The position numbers were made by a program, and so were the translations under genes. 64,000 nucleotides of DNA from Scilla litardierei. Lineage: Eukaryota; Streptophyta; Magnoliopsida; Asparagales; Asparagaceae. The notes below the pieces were generated by a model, which did no database searches, had not been told where the DNA came from, and saw only the letters and a program-made list of their open reading frames with translations. Of this stretch, positions 22,903-33,845 are shown one piece after another. Position 1 is the stretch's first letter. Every line of letters begins with the position of its first letter. Location of the stretch: the NCBI GenBank assembly GCA_030789695.1, contig CM061141.1, positions 321,596,452 through 321,660,451 on the forward strand, read 5' to 3'.

Positions 22903-24201
22903 TACCCTAAGAAAGAAACAACACACATACCCTAAGATTAAGGATGGTTGACAACACTTCCCTGGAAATAAATCTCTACTCTCGTGCATCACGTCGACCA
23001 ACTCTTCGTTGTTCACTTCAGGTTTTTCAGGTAACTCTGGCATATAAGCATGTGTCTCATCAGACGACTCTTCATCATCGTCAGAATTATTCCAACGCAC
23101 CTCCTGATCATATTCAATAGTATCCATGGTAGGTGGCTCCTCAATATCCTCGTCAGACACATCCCATATTACATTTTGCTCATCAGGGTATACGTACCGA
23201 ATTACATCCTTCTCGTGTGCGAACGTATCCTGCAAAAGATGTGACATGTCATCGGTATCTGAATCACAATAATTATTATAAATAGGGGTTGATTCGAATA
23301 AAGGGAAAGAGTGGGTGAAAGATTATCCCTTGATGGGAGCAATGAGCTCTGAAGGATAGTATTCTGAGGGATGCTCAGCCTCTGTAGAAAGTGGAGGTGG
23401 CTGCGCCAGCTCAAACTGAGGGGGGCACAATTCGGGCTTCATCTGTGTGCAGCTGTCATCATCCCAAGTCAGGTCCTCCTCGATGGTCTACTCCGACAAT
23501 GTAGGCACGACCTCCTCAATAATATCATCTGATGGTATAGGCTGCTCTGACTCATGTGGGTGACAGGGGGAGCGACGATTGCACAAGCTGACTCCGCAGT
23601 GCCAGGTGCCATTGTCTCGTCAGATGTGGCAATATCAAAGCACATAATACCTCCCCCAAGCTGAATGTGGATATCATCCTCAGGCTGATCAGGTATAAAA
23701 GGCAATGTAAACTTCATCTTCTCCTTTTATGCCTCCTTCTTTGTTTCCGTCCTGGAACTCGAGGCACCCGATGGCTTGGCTTGGCCTTCTCAATAGTAGG
23801 TGCAGGTGGCACTGTGGGCTCATGTATCTGGTAGGGGAAAAAGCGAGACACTAGAATATCCTTAGGCTCTTTAGGTATGGATGTGAATATGTTGCCCTTG
23901 GATGCATCGTATCTGTCATCTGGCACGATGTAAATAACCTCAACGTCTTCTCCCTCTGAATCCCTCCGTCCATCCACTCATCGTATGATCTAGCTGTATC
24001 GGTGGGTAGGAGAGTGATGACGGTGCAACTAGGCTTTACAGTAACACCTCTTGAGTGTCTCATCGTAGTTCTCTCATCAATTCCTGATATTGTTGTCTAC
24101 TCAGAGGTGGAAGCATCAATGTCCTAGGTCTCTCCCTTGGGCTCAATGTCCTCAGAGGTGGAAGCATCAATATCTCTAAGATTCTTGCCAGTATCATTCA
24201 G
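22903..24201 (-). pseudogene. Degenerate internal fragment of a minus-strand gypsy-type element (K)
   Basis: Three broken minus-strand frames (23977-23714, 23717-23469, 23247-22897) encode acidic, Pro/Glu-rich peptides. One contains DIHIQLGGGIMCFDI, which weakly recalls the amino part of the Athila-like Pol at 4604 ([18 protein letters not shown]). I recognise no catalytic domain. Probably the acidic linker or an accessory part of the element whose 5' LTR is LTR B. A short phrase TCAGAGGTGGAAGCATCAAT is duplicated near 24099 and 24151. Confidence 0.4.
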
Positions 24202-25977
24202 TGATATGTCCATATTTTCCACATTTTTATCGCATCATTTCATATCATATTCACATCCAAACTCCATATTTTAATATATTATCGCACTTCTAACGTCATA
24301 TATTCGTTTTGTATGGCTTTGTGGATTTTCAGGAGTTTTGGAGCGAATTGGAGCTATTTTGGGACATGGACGCATCTGGCACGTCCGAGATGTCATTGGC
24401 AAGGCCCCATGAGAGTTCGCCAAGGCAAGGAGGAAGATTGGGGGAGAGGAGGAGAAGAGAGCGAGAGACGACCAAATTCAGCTTCAGTTTTTAGGTGACT
24501 CGATCTAGTAGCATCAGCTACTCGGTTGAGCTGACACGCAGAAATCACACGAAAACGGCCTCAACCTACTCGACCGAGCAGACAGCCAACTCGACCCGAG
24601 TTGCATCAAACAGAGTGACGATTTTGAGCTTTTCTCCAAGGCAAAGTAGCTCGACCGATCAGTAAAGCAACTCGACTGAGCAGTTCACCTACTCGACCCG
24701 AGTCGTCATCCAACAGAGCAGTGTTTTAGAGGAAGTTCTGATCTACTATAGCTCGACTGAGTAGATGGGCTACTCGACCGAGTAGCCTGTATCAGCCAGA
24801 AGCAGAGCAGCAGCAAGCGGAGCCCGAAGTCGACTCGACCGAGCAGGTGCCGCTACTCGGTCGAGTAGCACGATGCGACCAACAAGTTACGGGCCCAAGT
24901 ACCCATATTTTTTGATATTCTTTTTGGGGTCCCTACCTCTTGTGTATAAGCACGTTTTTATCCTATTTTCTGGGGATATAGAGTTTTAGCCTATCTTTAG
25001 AATTTAATTAGAGTTTTTAGATCTAGAGAGTTTTGTACCGTCGCTAATTTTGTGAAGACAAAGCTTGGATTTTTATTGTTCTTTTGTGCAGAGAAACTCT
25101 ATTTTCTTAATTCTCTTTAGTTTGCTATTGCTCCACGACGCGTTGGTAACAATTCTTTAAACTTTCTATTGATTTTGATGTCTTCTATTGCCATGATGAA
25201 TTCCTTTGCATATATTGAATCTTTCTTTGCTATTTCTATGATGTGTGAGTAGTTCCATCTAGAGCTAATGGATTAGCCCATGGATCTTATGGTTTAGATG
25301 TAAAATTAGGATTTTTAGGTTGCATTGGTATAAAAGGGACGTATTTTGGTTGATCTTGTAAAGTTTGTAGGAGATCTCGTACTGAGATCGTGCCCACGGT
25401 CGGTGGAATCGATTGGCTTAAGGAGTATCATATAACCTTAATTAGGGAGTTAGTGGATTCAATTAGGGCTCGTGACCATGTCCGGCTCGTGTCTTGATGG
25501 GATCCACCGACGAACTATATTACTAATTGACGGCTACCGTCACTGCGTCAATGAGAGCCACCAACATACATCGAAACTCTAATCCACAAGAGTGGCATGA
25601 ATTGAGATCATTCTGATCACGAGTGGTATGAATATTGTCAATTCTTAATGCACGGATCGTGTGCGCCTGTCGTGGGAGGGGATTAATGCGATACATTAGA
25701 TTCTTGGCGCTTAGAGCCATGAATTCCACATCTTAGATGCGACAATCCCTAATAAAATCAATGCAACGTAAGAGTCTTAACCTAGCATCGACATCCGACG
25801 ATCCTAGTGGTGAGTCCTAAAGCCATAGTCATTATTAATTGATCACAATCCTAAACAAACAATCTGTTGAAACCGACTGCTACCTAAATTCTGAGATTTT
25901 GAAATAGCTCTAGACAATAACATCACTACCCTCCCCGTGAGATCGATAATCTTTTATACTATTACTTGACACCGTAC
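24202..25977 (+). repeat. LTR F (+), same family as LTR B, 3' end truncated
   Basis: Starts TGATATGTCCATATTTTC, which matches the start of LTR B read on the minus strand (TGATGTGTCCATATTTTTC). U3 has an array of CTCGACCGAG/CTCGGTCGAG palindromes at 24519-24869. TATAAG is at about 24945. The downstream half has hairpins, for example GATCTC/GAGATC at 25373-25389 and TGACGG/CCGTCA at 25528-25542. It ends at the CGCTTGCG motif with no primer site. It splits element K. Confidence 0.75.
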
Positions 25978-26109
25978 GCTTGCGTAAAGTGCCGGAAGTT
26001 CTCATTTGGGATACATCTAGCCCTTGGCTTTCGTGCCATTGCTAGGTGGCTTCTAGATGTAAATTTCAGGAGCATCATTCAGCTTAGCTCGGATTTCCTT
26101 AATTTGAAG

Positions 26110-26310
26110 TTAAATAGCTGCACTGCTCTCCTCAAAACGTGCGAGCGCCAAATTGATGGGATGGTCACGACTCAAGAGACAGACACAGCTTTCATAGGGT
26201 ATGTGTCCCTCCATCTCACAAGACTCGCAATAGGCATTGCACTCTGAGTACTGATCATATCCTTCCATCTGATAGTATGGGTCATGTGAATAATATCCGC
26301 ATTCTTCCAT
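26110..26310 (-). CDS. Small cysteine-rich zinc-knuckle-like ORF after the LTR B primer site
   Basis: A 66-codon frame on the minus strand, beginning 217 nt after the primer-binding site of element K. It is Tyr- and acid-rich at the start and then reads CESCEMEGHIPYESC, a C-x2-C-x4-H-x5-C pattern one residue longer than a retroviral zinc knuckle. A similar small CCHC frame follows the primer site of LTR D (52942-53097). It may be the amino end of a gag-like protein whose remainder is destroyed. I do not recognise a full-length relative. Confidence 0.45.
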   Translation of the reverse strand: MEECGYYSHDPYYQMEGYDQYSECNAYCESCEMEGHIPYESCVCLLSRDHPINLALARFEESSAAI

Positions 26311-26526
26311 TGGAGCCTCATACTGTGCCGAATAATCATTGCCTGCATAATTCTAAAATTGTTTTATTGTACCTGAATAGTCAAAAACAAACAAACTGAA
26401 AAAGATATCAGTGGCACAAGAAGATAATGATAAAGCAGGTGGCAGGAAAAAATTATCTCTTTCTTCTTTTGTTTTTTTCGAAGTCTAATCAACCTAATTG
26501 TGATAAATAAATAATATGGCGGTACG

Positions 26527-26545
26527 CCTCCCCGGCAACAGCGTA
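26527..26545 (-). other. Primer-binding site of element K
   Basis: The minus strand reads TTACGCTGTTGCCGGGGAGG, close to the TGGCGCTGTTGCCGGGGA type, seven bases inside the end of LTR B. Confidence 0.65.
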
Positions 26546-26938
26546 AAAAACTTGATCGACTCGGAATTAAAATCCGGAAACGATGTCGTTTTACAACAAG
26601 CACACAGTATATCGGCGAGCGGGTATCGAACACGGGGAGGCGGTGCTATGCTACTTATCAATTCCTAGGTTGAGTTAGACTTGCGAGTTTTATTGATGTA
26701 GATGGATTATGGAGTGTCGTAATGGTGATGGATGCGAAGGTCGTGTCACTCGATATCACAACCAAAGGACTCCACACAAACAAAGAAAGAAATAAAACAA
26801 AGAGAAAACAAATGATAGAAATATCACTAGGGTTTTGGTATCCTCACTAAGGCTTCGGGCACGAAATGAAGCTCTTACGTGTCTAGGGATTGAATCGTCC
26901 GACGAGTCGATAATATGTTATGCTGGCTCTATACTTCG

Positions 26939-27424
26939 GTGCCACTATCGTGGATCACATAATAAGCAATATAGGGGTGTAACGAAGACTAATGTTGGTG
27001 CCACTATTGTGGATCACCGCACCTAGAGGACAATGTTACAACTCTATTCAGACGTGATGGGACTTCTTAAGACGAGTGCCACTATCGTGGATCACCGTGC
27101 CTATCAAATTCCCGTCACCCCCGATGGTAGAAAACCACAACATAACTCTACGGATCCCTCGATTCTTAGCTACGTTGTAGCGGCGCCAATATCTTGGATC
27201 GATTCGATGCCACCATCGTGGATCATCTTTGTCGCTACGAAATATCTTTGACTACTGGGTTTATCCTAGGGTGAGTTCATCAACCACCAAGAGTAGTCAA
27301 TTCAAGGGTTCTAGGGTTGTCAATTCCTAGATCTGAATGTGGTAGAATCACTTCCCTAGGCTAAGATCTCAACAATCAAAGGATCCAAATCAATATGGGT
27401 TTGGTGCCAATATATTGGATCGCC
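26939..27424 (-). repeat. Six CCACTATCGTGG-core hairpins with variable outer arms
   Basis: Cores read CCACTATCGTGGAT or variants. Outer arms: GTG/CAC (26939-26958), GGTG/CACC (26997-27018), GTG/CAC (27076-27095), weak CG/CG (about 27182-27202), GATG/CATC (27206-27227) and GGTG/CGCC with a G-T pair (27403-27424). The arms change together, so pairing is kept. Confidence 0.8.
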
Positions 27425-27723
27425 ATCCCCAACAAATATAATGCCCTACCAATAGGATTCAACCTAGCCCTAGCAACAAAACTACTCAAGCATATCAAAT
27501 AACATTATGAAAACAAGAGGGATCATTGCTAGCTTCAAAGAAACAATAAGAACTAAAATAGAATTCAAATGAATAAAAATACTTACTTTGATACAAGAGG
27601 AGGGGCCTATGGCATGGCCTAACTCCTTAGAAAGTCTCTACAAAGCTCCAAAGAATAAGATAGATCTCTCAAAGAATAACCAGCTCTCTCCCCAAAGGGG
27701 GCTTGCTTCCCAATAACGGCTAC

Positions 27724-27724
<1 letters not shown>

Positions 27725-27787
<63 letters not shown>
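27725..27787. repeat. (AC)n microsatellite
   Basis: About 31 AC units inside LTR B. Confidence 0.95.
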
Positions 27788-27791
<4 letters not shown>

Positions 27792-27880
27792 CCTCAAACC
27801 CCAGCAAATAACCCAAGAAAACACTCTGAAATTCGGCTCAAATCTGTTTCTCGTCGCAACTTAAGTTTTGGGCCCCAGTT

Positions 27881-28508
27881 GACTCGGACCGAGTAGAAAC
27901 AATACTTGGTCGAGTGCAGATTTTAGCACTACAGCAGCATCTTGTAGAATTTCTGTAGAATTTATCTGACCTCCGATTGATGCATTCTTGAAGGCGTTGG
28001 AACCGTCATGAAGTCTAATATCCATGAAAAATATGAGAAAAATATTGTTATAACTGGAATGATAGAAGATCTCAAAAGAGTGAGAGGCTGTCCTGAATTC
28101 TGTACTATTTCTCCTCACTCGACCGAGCTCGGTTGTACTCGGTCGAGTGGCCTTCGTGCTCGGTCGAGCTACTGTGGGCTGTTATTTAGGCTCAAATTAG
28201 TGCTCTGTAATGGATTCCACTCGGCCGAATAGTTACAGTACTCGGTCGAACTAGTGTATGTCGAAGGAGCTCTCAAAAACGTTGTTCTGTTGTGCATTCT
28301 GCTCGACCGAGCAGCTGCAGTGCTCGGTCGAGTCGCCTTTGCGCTCTCCGACTTTGGCTAGGAGTGAGAATAAGTTATGTAGCTACCGAGTTGTATCGAC
28401 CGAGTAACTGCTCTACTCGGTCCGAGTGACATGAAATCTTCTCAGCTGGGAGGCTCTTGGTGTCGGTCTAAGCAGCTCGGTCGAGTGCCTCAGCACTCGA
28501 CCGAGTAG
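27881..28508 (-). promoter_or_regulatory. CTCGGTCGAG palindrome array in U3 of LTR B
   Basis: About a dozen copies of CTCGGTCGAG, CTCGACCGAG or one-base variants in 630 bp. Confidence 0.75.
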
Positions 28509-28820
28509 TCTGGAATTTCATTATACAACACCTTCGTGAGCTCCTCCTCTCCTTCTTTTCTCTTCTCCTCTTTTCCTCCTCTAATCTTCTTCTCCAACTC
28601 ATCGAGCACCTATTGGGCATCTCCATAGATGCTCTGGATATCTCGGATGTGTCCATATATCATAATTGCTCCAAATCGCTCCAAAATTCCTGAAAATCCA
28701 CAATTCTCTATGAAAATCGAATATATCGTGAAAAGCGCGATAATATATAGAAAAGTGAACTTTGGCGATGAAAATGCTATGAAAACATGCGATAAAAACG
28801 TGAAAAATATGGACACATCA

Positions 28821-29445
28821 CATGTGCTAGTGTTTTTTTTGGCCGTTGACTTTTGCAGCGGCATACTGACGCGATACGACGACAGTAGGGGGTGTCGCCG
28901 CCGCTTGGGGCTACTGGCAAAGGAAAATTTCTTTGAAACACAGCGACTGGGCACCTGGGAGTTGAGGTTGACGGGGCTGCCGACAACGTGGATGCCGCTG
29001 GCCGACCGTGGTTATTATTATTATTTTGTTTATGGTTGCTCGGTCATATGGTCGGCGGTCGCTTGGCCACCACCCTATGGTTGGCGGCCATAGTCCCCCA
29101 GGGATGGGGTGGCAGCAGTGGCCGCTACCCAAGTGTCGGCGGCAAAAAGCCGTCGCCTTACCCAAAAAGATACTGTTTTTTTCCGTGTTTGATCTTGTGT
29201 ATTCCATATCATAGGTATCATAGGTATGCCAAAGGGTCGGTTTTTGTTTTGATTTGATAAGAATGAGAAGTAAGGTTAAATAGTATTGGATTTAATTGAG
29301 TCTATAAATTGAGAGGGATTATATACATCTCAATTTGAGATGTGATTGTCAAAAATAGCAAAAAAAATTTAAACGAACAAGGATGAGATGAAACAAATAT
29401 TATGATTTTGTTTTCTACTTTTGGTAAAAATTCACTACCCTAACC
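28821..29445. other. Unassigned sequence between LTR B and the hAT-like element
   Basis: A GC-rich segment (28850-29160) has overlapping frames on both strands, but none resembles a protein I know. The rest is A/T-rich. Nothing further is supported. Confidence 0.5.
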
Positions 29446-30020
29446 CCTTGTTAGCAATACGTAATACAGAAAATATTCGGGACGTGAATAAAACGTGTTT
29501 AATTCGGTCAATTTCAAAAGACATTTGGTCAAAAATTCGGTCAAATATGCGTAATACGGGAATAATACGTAAACGTGTTAAATCGTGTTTAATTCGTTAA
29601 CCCAGTTAAAAAATCTGACGAAAAATAACTATCAAGTTATCATTCATCCAAATGAACCTAAAAATCAACAATATCAATATGAAAAAAGAGTAAACTGAGT
29701 TCTCTATTCATGATTTAAATTGTATTCATAGTTTTTTTAACCAAAATGACATGATCATACTATTATATTCCATGTAGTATGCACTAAACCAAAGTATGAT
29801 CATTGAATCATAGTTCAAAATGATTTAAAAGTGCCCCTAAAAACGAGTTTAAAACGCATAAAATGCGCAATACGGGAATAAAACGCGTTTTGTTCGTCAA
29901 CCCCTAAAAAAGCGTGTATTTTTCTGAATAATTCAAATGGACGGTCGTTTAATACGGGAACCATTTTAGACGGATTTTAAACGTAAAAAACATAAAAATT
30001 CGCGTTTTTTACTAACAAGG
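29446..30020. mobile_element. Non-autonomous hAT-like DNA element (575 bp)
   Basis: The ends are inverted: CCTTGTTAGCAATACG at the left, and CCTTGTTAGTAAAAAACG read from the right end. Both sides carry the 8-bp direct repeat CCCTAACC (29438-29445 and 30021-30028), the duplication size made by hAT transposases. Motifs of the form AATACGGGAA recur near both ends (about 29554, 29871, 29956), as subterminal transposase sites do. No transposase is encoded. It lies about 480 bp upstream of the AGO10 TATA box. The hAT assignment rests on duplication length and layout. Confidence 0.75.
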
Positions 30021-30419
30021 CCCTAACCCTCAATTTGAAGAAAAAAAAAAATGGGAGTTTTGAAATGAGAAGACATTTGATCAGACCCGTACTTGCTTCC
30101 CTCGTTAGGCTTTCGGTAGCCCATCACCGCTCCATCATAGCTGCTCTCCGTAGCCCAAATCCGCACCTTGCAGCGTCAACTCGCAAATTCCAAGATTCTC
30201 TTATTCATTTTTCCCATCTTTTTTTTAAACAAAGCAAAATTGCATTTATGCATAATACAATCACTCGTAATAATTACAAAACCCACTCGATTGTGGAGCC
30301 CCCACTTTTTCACCCTCCTCGCTCCCGCCCTTCATCCCTCTCTCCTCTCTCGCGCATGCTCTCATCGTCTCAGTCTAAAGACATCCTCTCTTCCTCGATC
30401 TATGCGCTTCTCTTTTCTT

Positions 30420-30577
30420 TCTTTCTCTAAAGAGAGGAGAGATCGAGAGAGAGAAAGTGAGGAGAGCGAATGGAGCAGTGAAGCGCTCAGCAAATCATCG
30501 CCTTTATATACGCGTCAGCTAGCAACCGAGATCTGATCCTCAGAGAGAAGAAGCTAGGGTTTCTGCTCAATTTCAAG
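30420..30577 (+). promoter_or_regulatory. Core promoter and non-coding first exon of AGO10
   Basis: A GA/TC-rich stretch precedes TTTATATA at 30503-30510. Transcription would start about 25-35 bp downstream (around 30535-30545). The short leader contains GCTAGGGTTTCTGC and ends CAAG at 30577, followed by GT: a plausible first splice donor. A 5'-UTR intron would then run to an acceptor near 33772 or 33795. Exon 1 is inferred; cDNA is not available here. Confidence 0.5.
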
Positions 30578-33420
30578 GTTCGCACTCGCAACTCTTTATT
30601 TTTTTCTATTTTTTCTTTTCATTGTCTATTTTGAGTTTTGATTAGACCTAATAATGGAAAATATGGTGGCGTGCGAGGAGATCGGTCTCGTATCTGAGAT
30701 TTTGCTAATTAAAGGAGAGATTTCTTTTCTTTTCATTTCTTGTTTGCAGTGAGAATATGCTCCCTCTTTCGATTTGTTTCCCTTTCTTTGTCCTGCAAAT
30801 GGCAGCAGACAATACAGAGGAATAGTAGTCGCCATTAAAGAGCTAGACAACAAATGCATTGAGCTGCATTAAAAGCTAGCGCTTCTCGCTCTCTCTCTCC
30901 TCCCATAAAGATTCAATTTTTATCGACCAAGCGTGAAGCAAAAGGGTTTTATCCCTCCGCGCCGAGCTGCTAAAATTTAATTTCTTTCTCTCTCTATCTA
31001 TCCATATTTCGTCTCAGATCCTTCTCATGATTGCGGTTAATACTGTGTTTTCTCTCTGTTTCTTTGCCTCTCGTCGTTTTCCCCCAAATTCTTTGTCTCT
31101 GTCTTCATATCTCCAGCTGAGCGGTAAGCTCACCTCCCATTCGGTCGCGACAACCTGCAGAACCCTGAATTTTTTTCGTAACTTCTCGATCCAAAATTCG
31201 TCGCAGACCATTGCCACCCCAGAGGTTGCTTAATTTGGACATTTGTGATCATAAGAATACTCTGCATCCTATTTTTCAAAATTTTCATAATTTCTTTAGC
31301 TCAAGCTTACAACTACCAGTGCCATTTGATCTGCTAATTTCTGCTTGTATTTTAATTATTTATTTTTGCTTATTTGTTGCTCTACTTTAATTTATAAAAA
31401 ATAGTAATTTCATCCGGCACGCATCGTAATGCTCCCGCTGCAATAGTCTTCCTCCCCTCACACCGCGAGTGAGCCTATGCAGGTCTGCTGAAGCTGACCG
31501 CGAGTGAGCGGAAACATCTCTGGGTGGTATTAAGTCCTAGCCGTTGGATAAGGGGGGGGGCGGGGCCCGTGGATCTCACGTGACGAAGGTTGTTGCAAGC
31601 GCGTGCTTCACCTTTCGACTTTCGAGCACGCTTGCGTGTTCGTCGTGTGCCACCCACCTCATCGCTGTCGTCCCCCCAAGATCGTACGGCAAGCGTATTT
31701 TAGATGTTTTAAGTTGTAGGACTCCCTGTGGGCCCCATACCACCATTTACTTATCTTACCCTTTCTTTTTTTGGATTAGAATTTTTTGTTTCATGTATAC
31801 ATATTATAATTTGAATAATGTAAATGCGCTGTTAGCTTTTGAAATTTTCAGCAACAACAATAATTTTGTATGCAGATTTTTAGAGTTATTATATGTTTGA
31901 CGCATTAGCATTTTAGTATATGAAGATTAAATCGAACGCTTGAAAAAATTGTAATAAAAATGGACTTTTTAATGACGCATAAACGATTTGTATTTTAAGC
32001 AAACTTTATTCTCATTGAAAAATTTATTTTTTATGTATTAACTAGAAATAACCCGTGCACAAAGTGTACGGACACCTCGAAAACCAACCAACACAATCAG
32101 GACGCGGGATCCACATTGGTGTTTCGATGAGTGCAAAAACAGGTGAAAATGAGAAGAGTTGGTTTGAGTAAGTGTATTGTCTTGGGGTTTTTAGTTTTTT
32201 TGATTGGGGGTATGACTTTGGCTGTTTTGGGGTTGCATGTGTTTTGGAGGGTTGGATGAGGTTTTTAGCTTTTTTTTATTGGGGGTGTGATTTTGGGTTT
32301 TTTTGGATTTGGGTGTGTTTTGGGGGAGTTGGTTGGGGTTTTGGGTTTTTTGGTTTTGAGTTTAAGGATGTTGTCCCATGTGACGATGTAACATTGCCAC
32401 ATGTAACAAATATTCAAAAACTGCCCTCAATTGTAATAGAGATGTCTCGTAATTACTAACATAACATATTTTATGGGGACGGTGAAGAATAAGAAAGAGT
32501 GGAGAGAAGGTTGCGTGCAAACTTGGGCAGTGTCACTGTAATTTTGCCCAATAGAATCAGACCACTGTGCACTGTTATCAAGGGAATTATCCCTTTTTTG
32601 TTATCGGTTTAACTAGGCAAAAATTTTAGCATAGTTTCTAGATACATGAGACATTCTCCTGCTTTGGTGCTATTAGGGGGCCTTCGAGACCTCTGTCTGC
32701 CTCTTGGAACATTTTCTAAGTATTTGTTTATAATATATGCTAAAGGCGGATAGATAGAAGCAATATAAAATGGTTACATGATGGGCAACTAGAGAGCTCA
32801 ACGTTGTGCTGTTACTTGGGTTAAAACGTTTTGTTGTTACATGGTTTAAAACGTTTTGTTGTTACTTGGTTTAAGTTACGGTTGATGTGATGATACTATT
32901 ACATTATTTAAAATTAAACTTAGTTTCTGCGTTGTAATACGTGAAGAAATTGAGTAGCTGGGTCAAACACTGATACATACAGATTTGATTTTGATGGATG
33001 CTATTTAATACCAATGCTACAACCTAGAGACTAAAGTATCAATTTGTGATTCCTCTGATATATAAAAGGCTTGGGATTAATGCCCATGCCCTATTGTTTC
33101 CCACTCACGGGCGGCGTCGCAGTCGGCGGCCCACTCTTTTTAGCTGCAAAGCTCTCATGCAGCCCAACATCAATTTTTTTATAATAAGAATAGAAACAAA
33201 TTGGATGCTGATGCATGTAAGAAGAAAGAGAGAAAAAGAGTAACGAAGGCAAAGCTAGCTGCGGGCCAATTTCCCAGTGCTTCTCATTATCCGTTGGCTT
33301 TTTAGGCTGTGTGGCAGTGGCATTGAACTACGCTCACAAAATCTGTGAATCTAGAAGCCATTTTTGTGTTAGTCCTGTCCTTTTCGAATCTGGGCATTAG
33401 CAAGTGTTTTTTTCTCAAAC

Positions 33421-33463
<43 letters not shown>

Positions 33464-33795
33464 AAAAGAGAGAAAAAAGGTTGAATATGGTCAAAGTAAT
33501 CAAATTAAAACAAGAAAAAAACAATTTTTTAGGGAGGAAAAAAACAGTGGAAAACATGAAGTAATCATGTTCTTCTGTTTGATTCTCCTGCTGCCGTTAC
33601 CATCAACTTATCCAAGTTCTCTTTAGCTTGTCTCCTCTTCTTCCTTCGTCTATGTGTTTTAAAAGTGTGTTTTAATGCACTTGAATGCAGAGGCACTGAC
33701 CTTTTCTTTGATGCTTTGAATATATACCCCTGCATCTCTCTTTAAACTCACTCTGCTGACCTTAGCTTGCAGTTGTAAATGCGCCATGCTTGCAG
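30578..33795 (+). other. Putative 3.2-kb 5'-UTR intron of AGO10
   Basis: No coding region is supported. Contents include a GC-rich patch (31410-31700) and a T/G-rich low-complexity tract (32175-32365). A (GA)18 microsatellite with TATAAAA lies at 33423-33467. It ends with two near-identical acceptor sequences GCTTGCAG|TTGTA, after 33772 and 33795. Confidence 0.5.
33423..33467 (+). promoter_or_regulatory. (GA)n tract with adjacent TATAAAA, possible alternative AGO10 promoter
   Basis: About 18 GA repeats run directly into GGTATAAAAG (TATAAAA at about 33461-33467), 380 bp upstream of the AGO10 ATG. GA repeats are bound by plant BPC/GAGA-binding proteins. A start here would give an unspliced leader of about 350 nt. 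Inference only. Confidence 0.35.
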
Positions 33796-33845
33796 TTGTA
33801 GAGAGAGAAATAGCCAGTTGCTTCGGCCCACTGCCTCCTTCCAAT

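Larger units (their letters stand above)
26553..28820 (-). repeat. LTR B, 5' LTR of element K (about 2.27 kb)
   Basis: On the minus strand it begins TGATGTGTCC at 28820 and ends GATCA near 26553, before the primer site. U3 holds CTCGGTCGAG/CTCGACCGAG palindromes (27881-28508). U5 holds six hairpins with a CCACTATCGTGG-type core (26939-27424). An (AC)n microsatellite lies between them. No clear TATA box is visible. Same family as LTR F. Confidence 0.75.

Noticed and set aside
28988..29257. Hydrophobic 89-codon frame that might encode a membrane peptide
   Set aside because: Overlapping frames exist on both strands in a GC-rich patch, with no recognisable signal peptide context, family or neighbours.
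33786..33845. In-frame ATG at 33786 as the AGO10 start
   Set aside because: MPLRQ at 33846 matches the known AGO10 start; the upstream 20 residues have no counterpart and the ATG lies before a likely splice acceptor. Kept as an alternative, not as the call.
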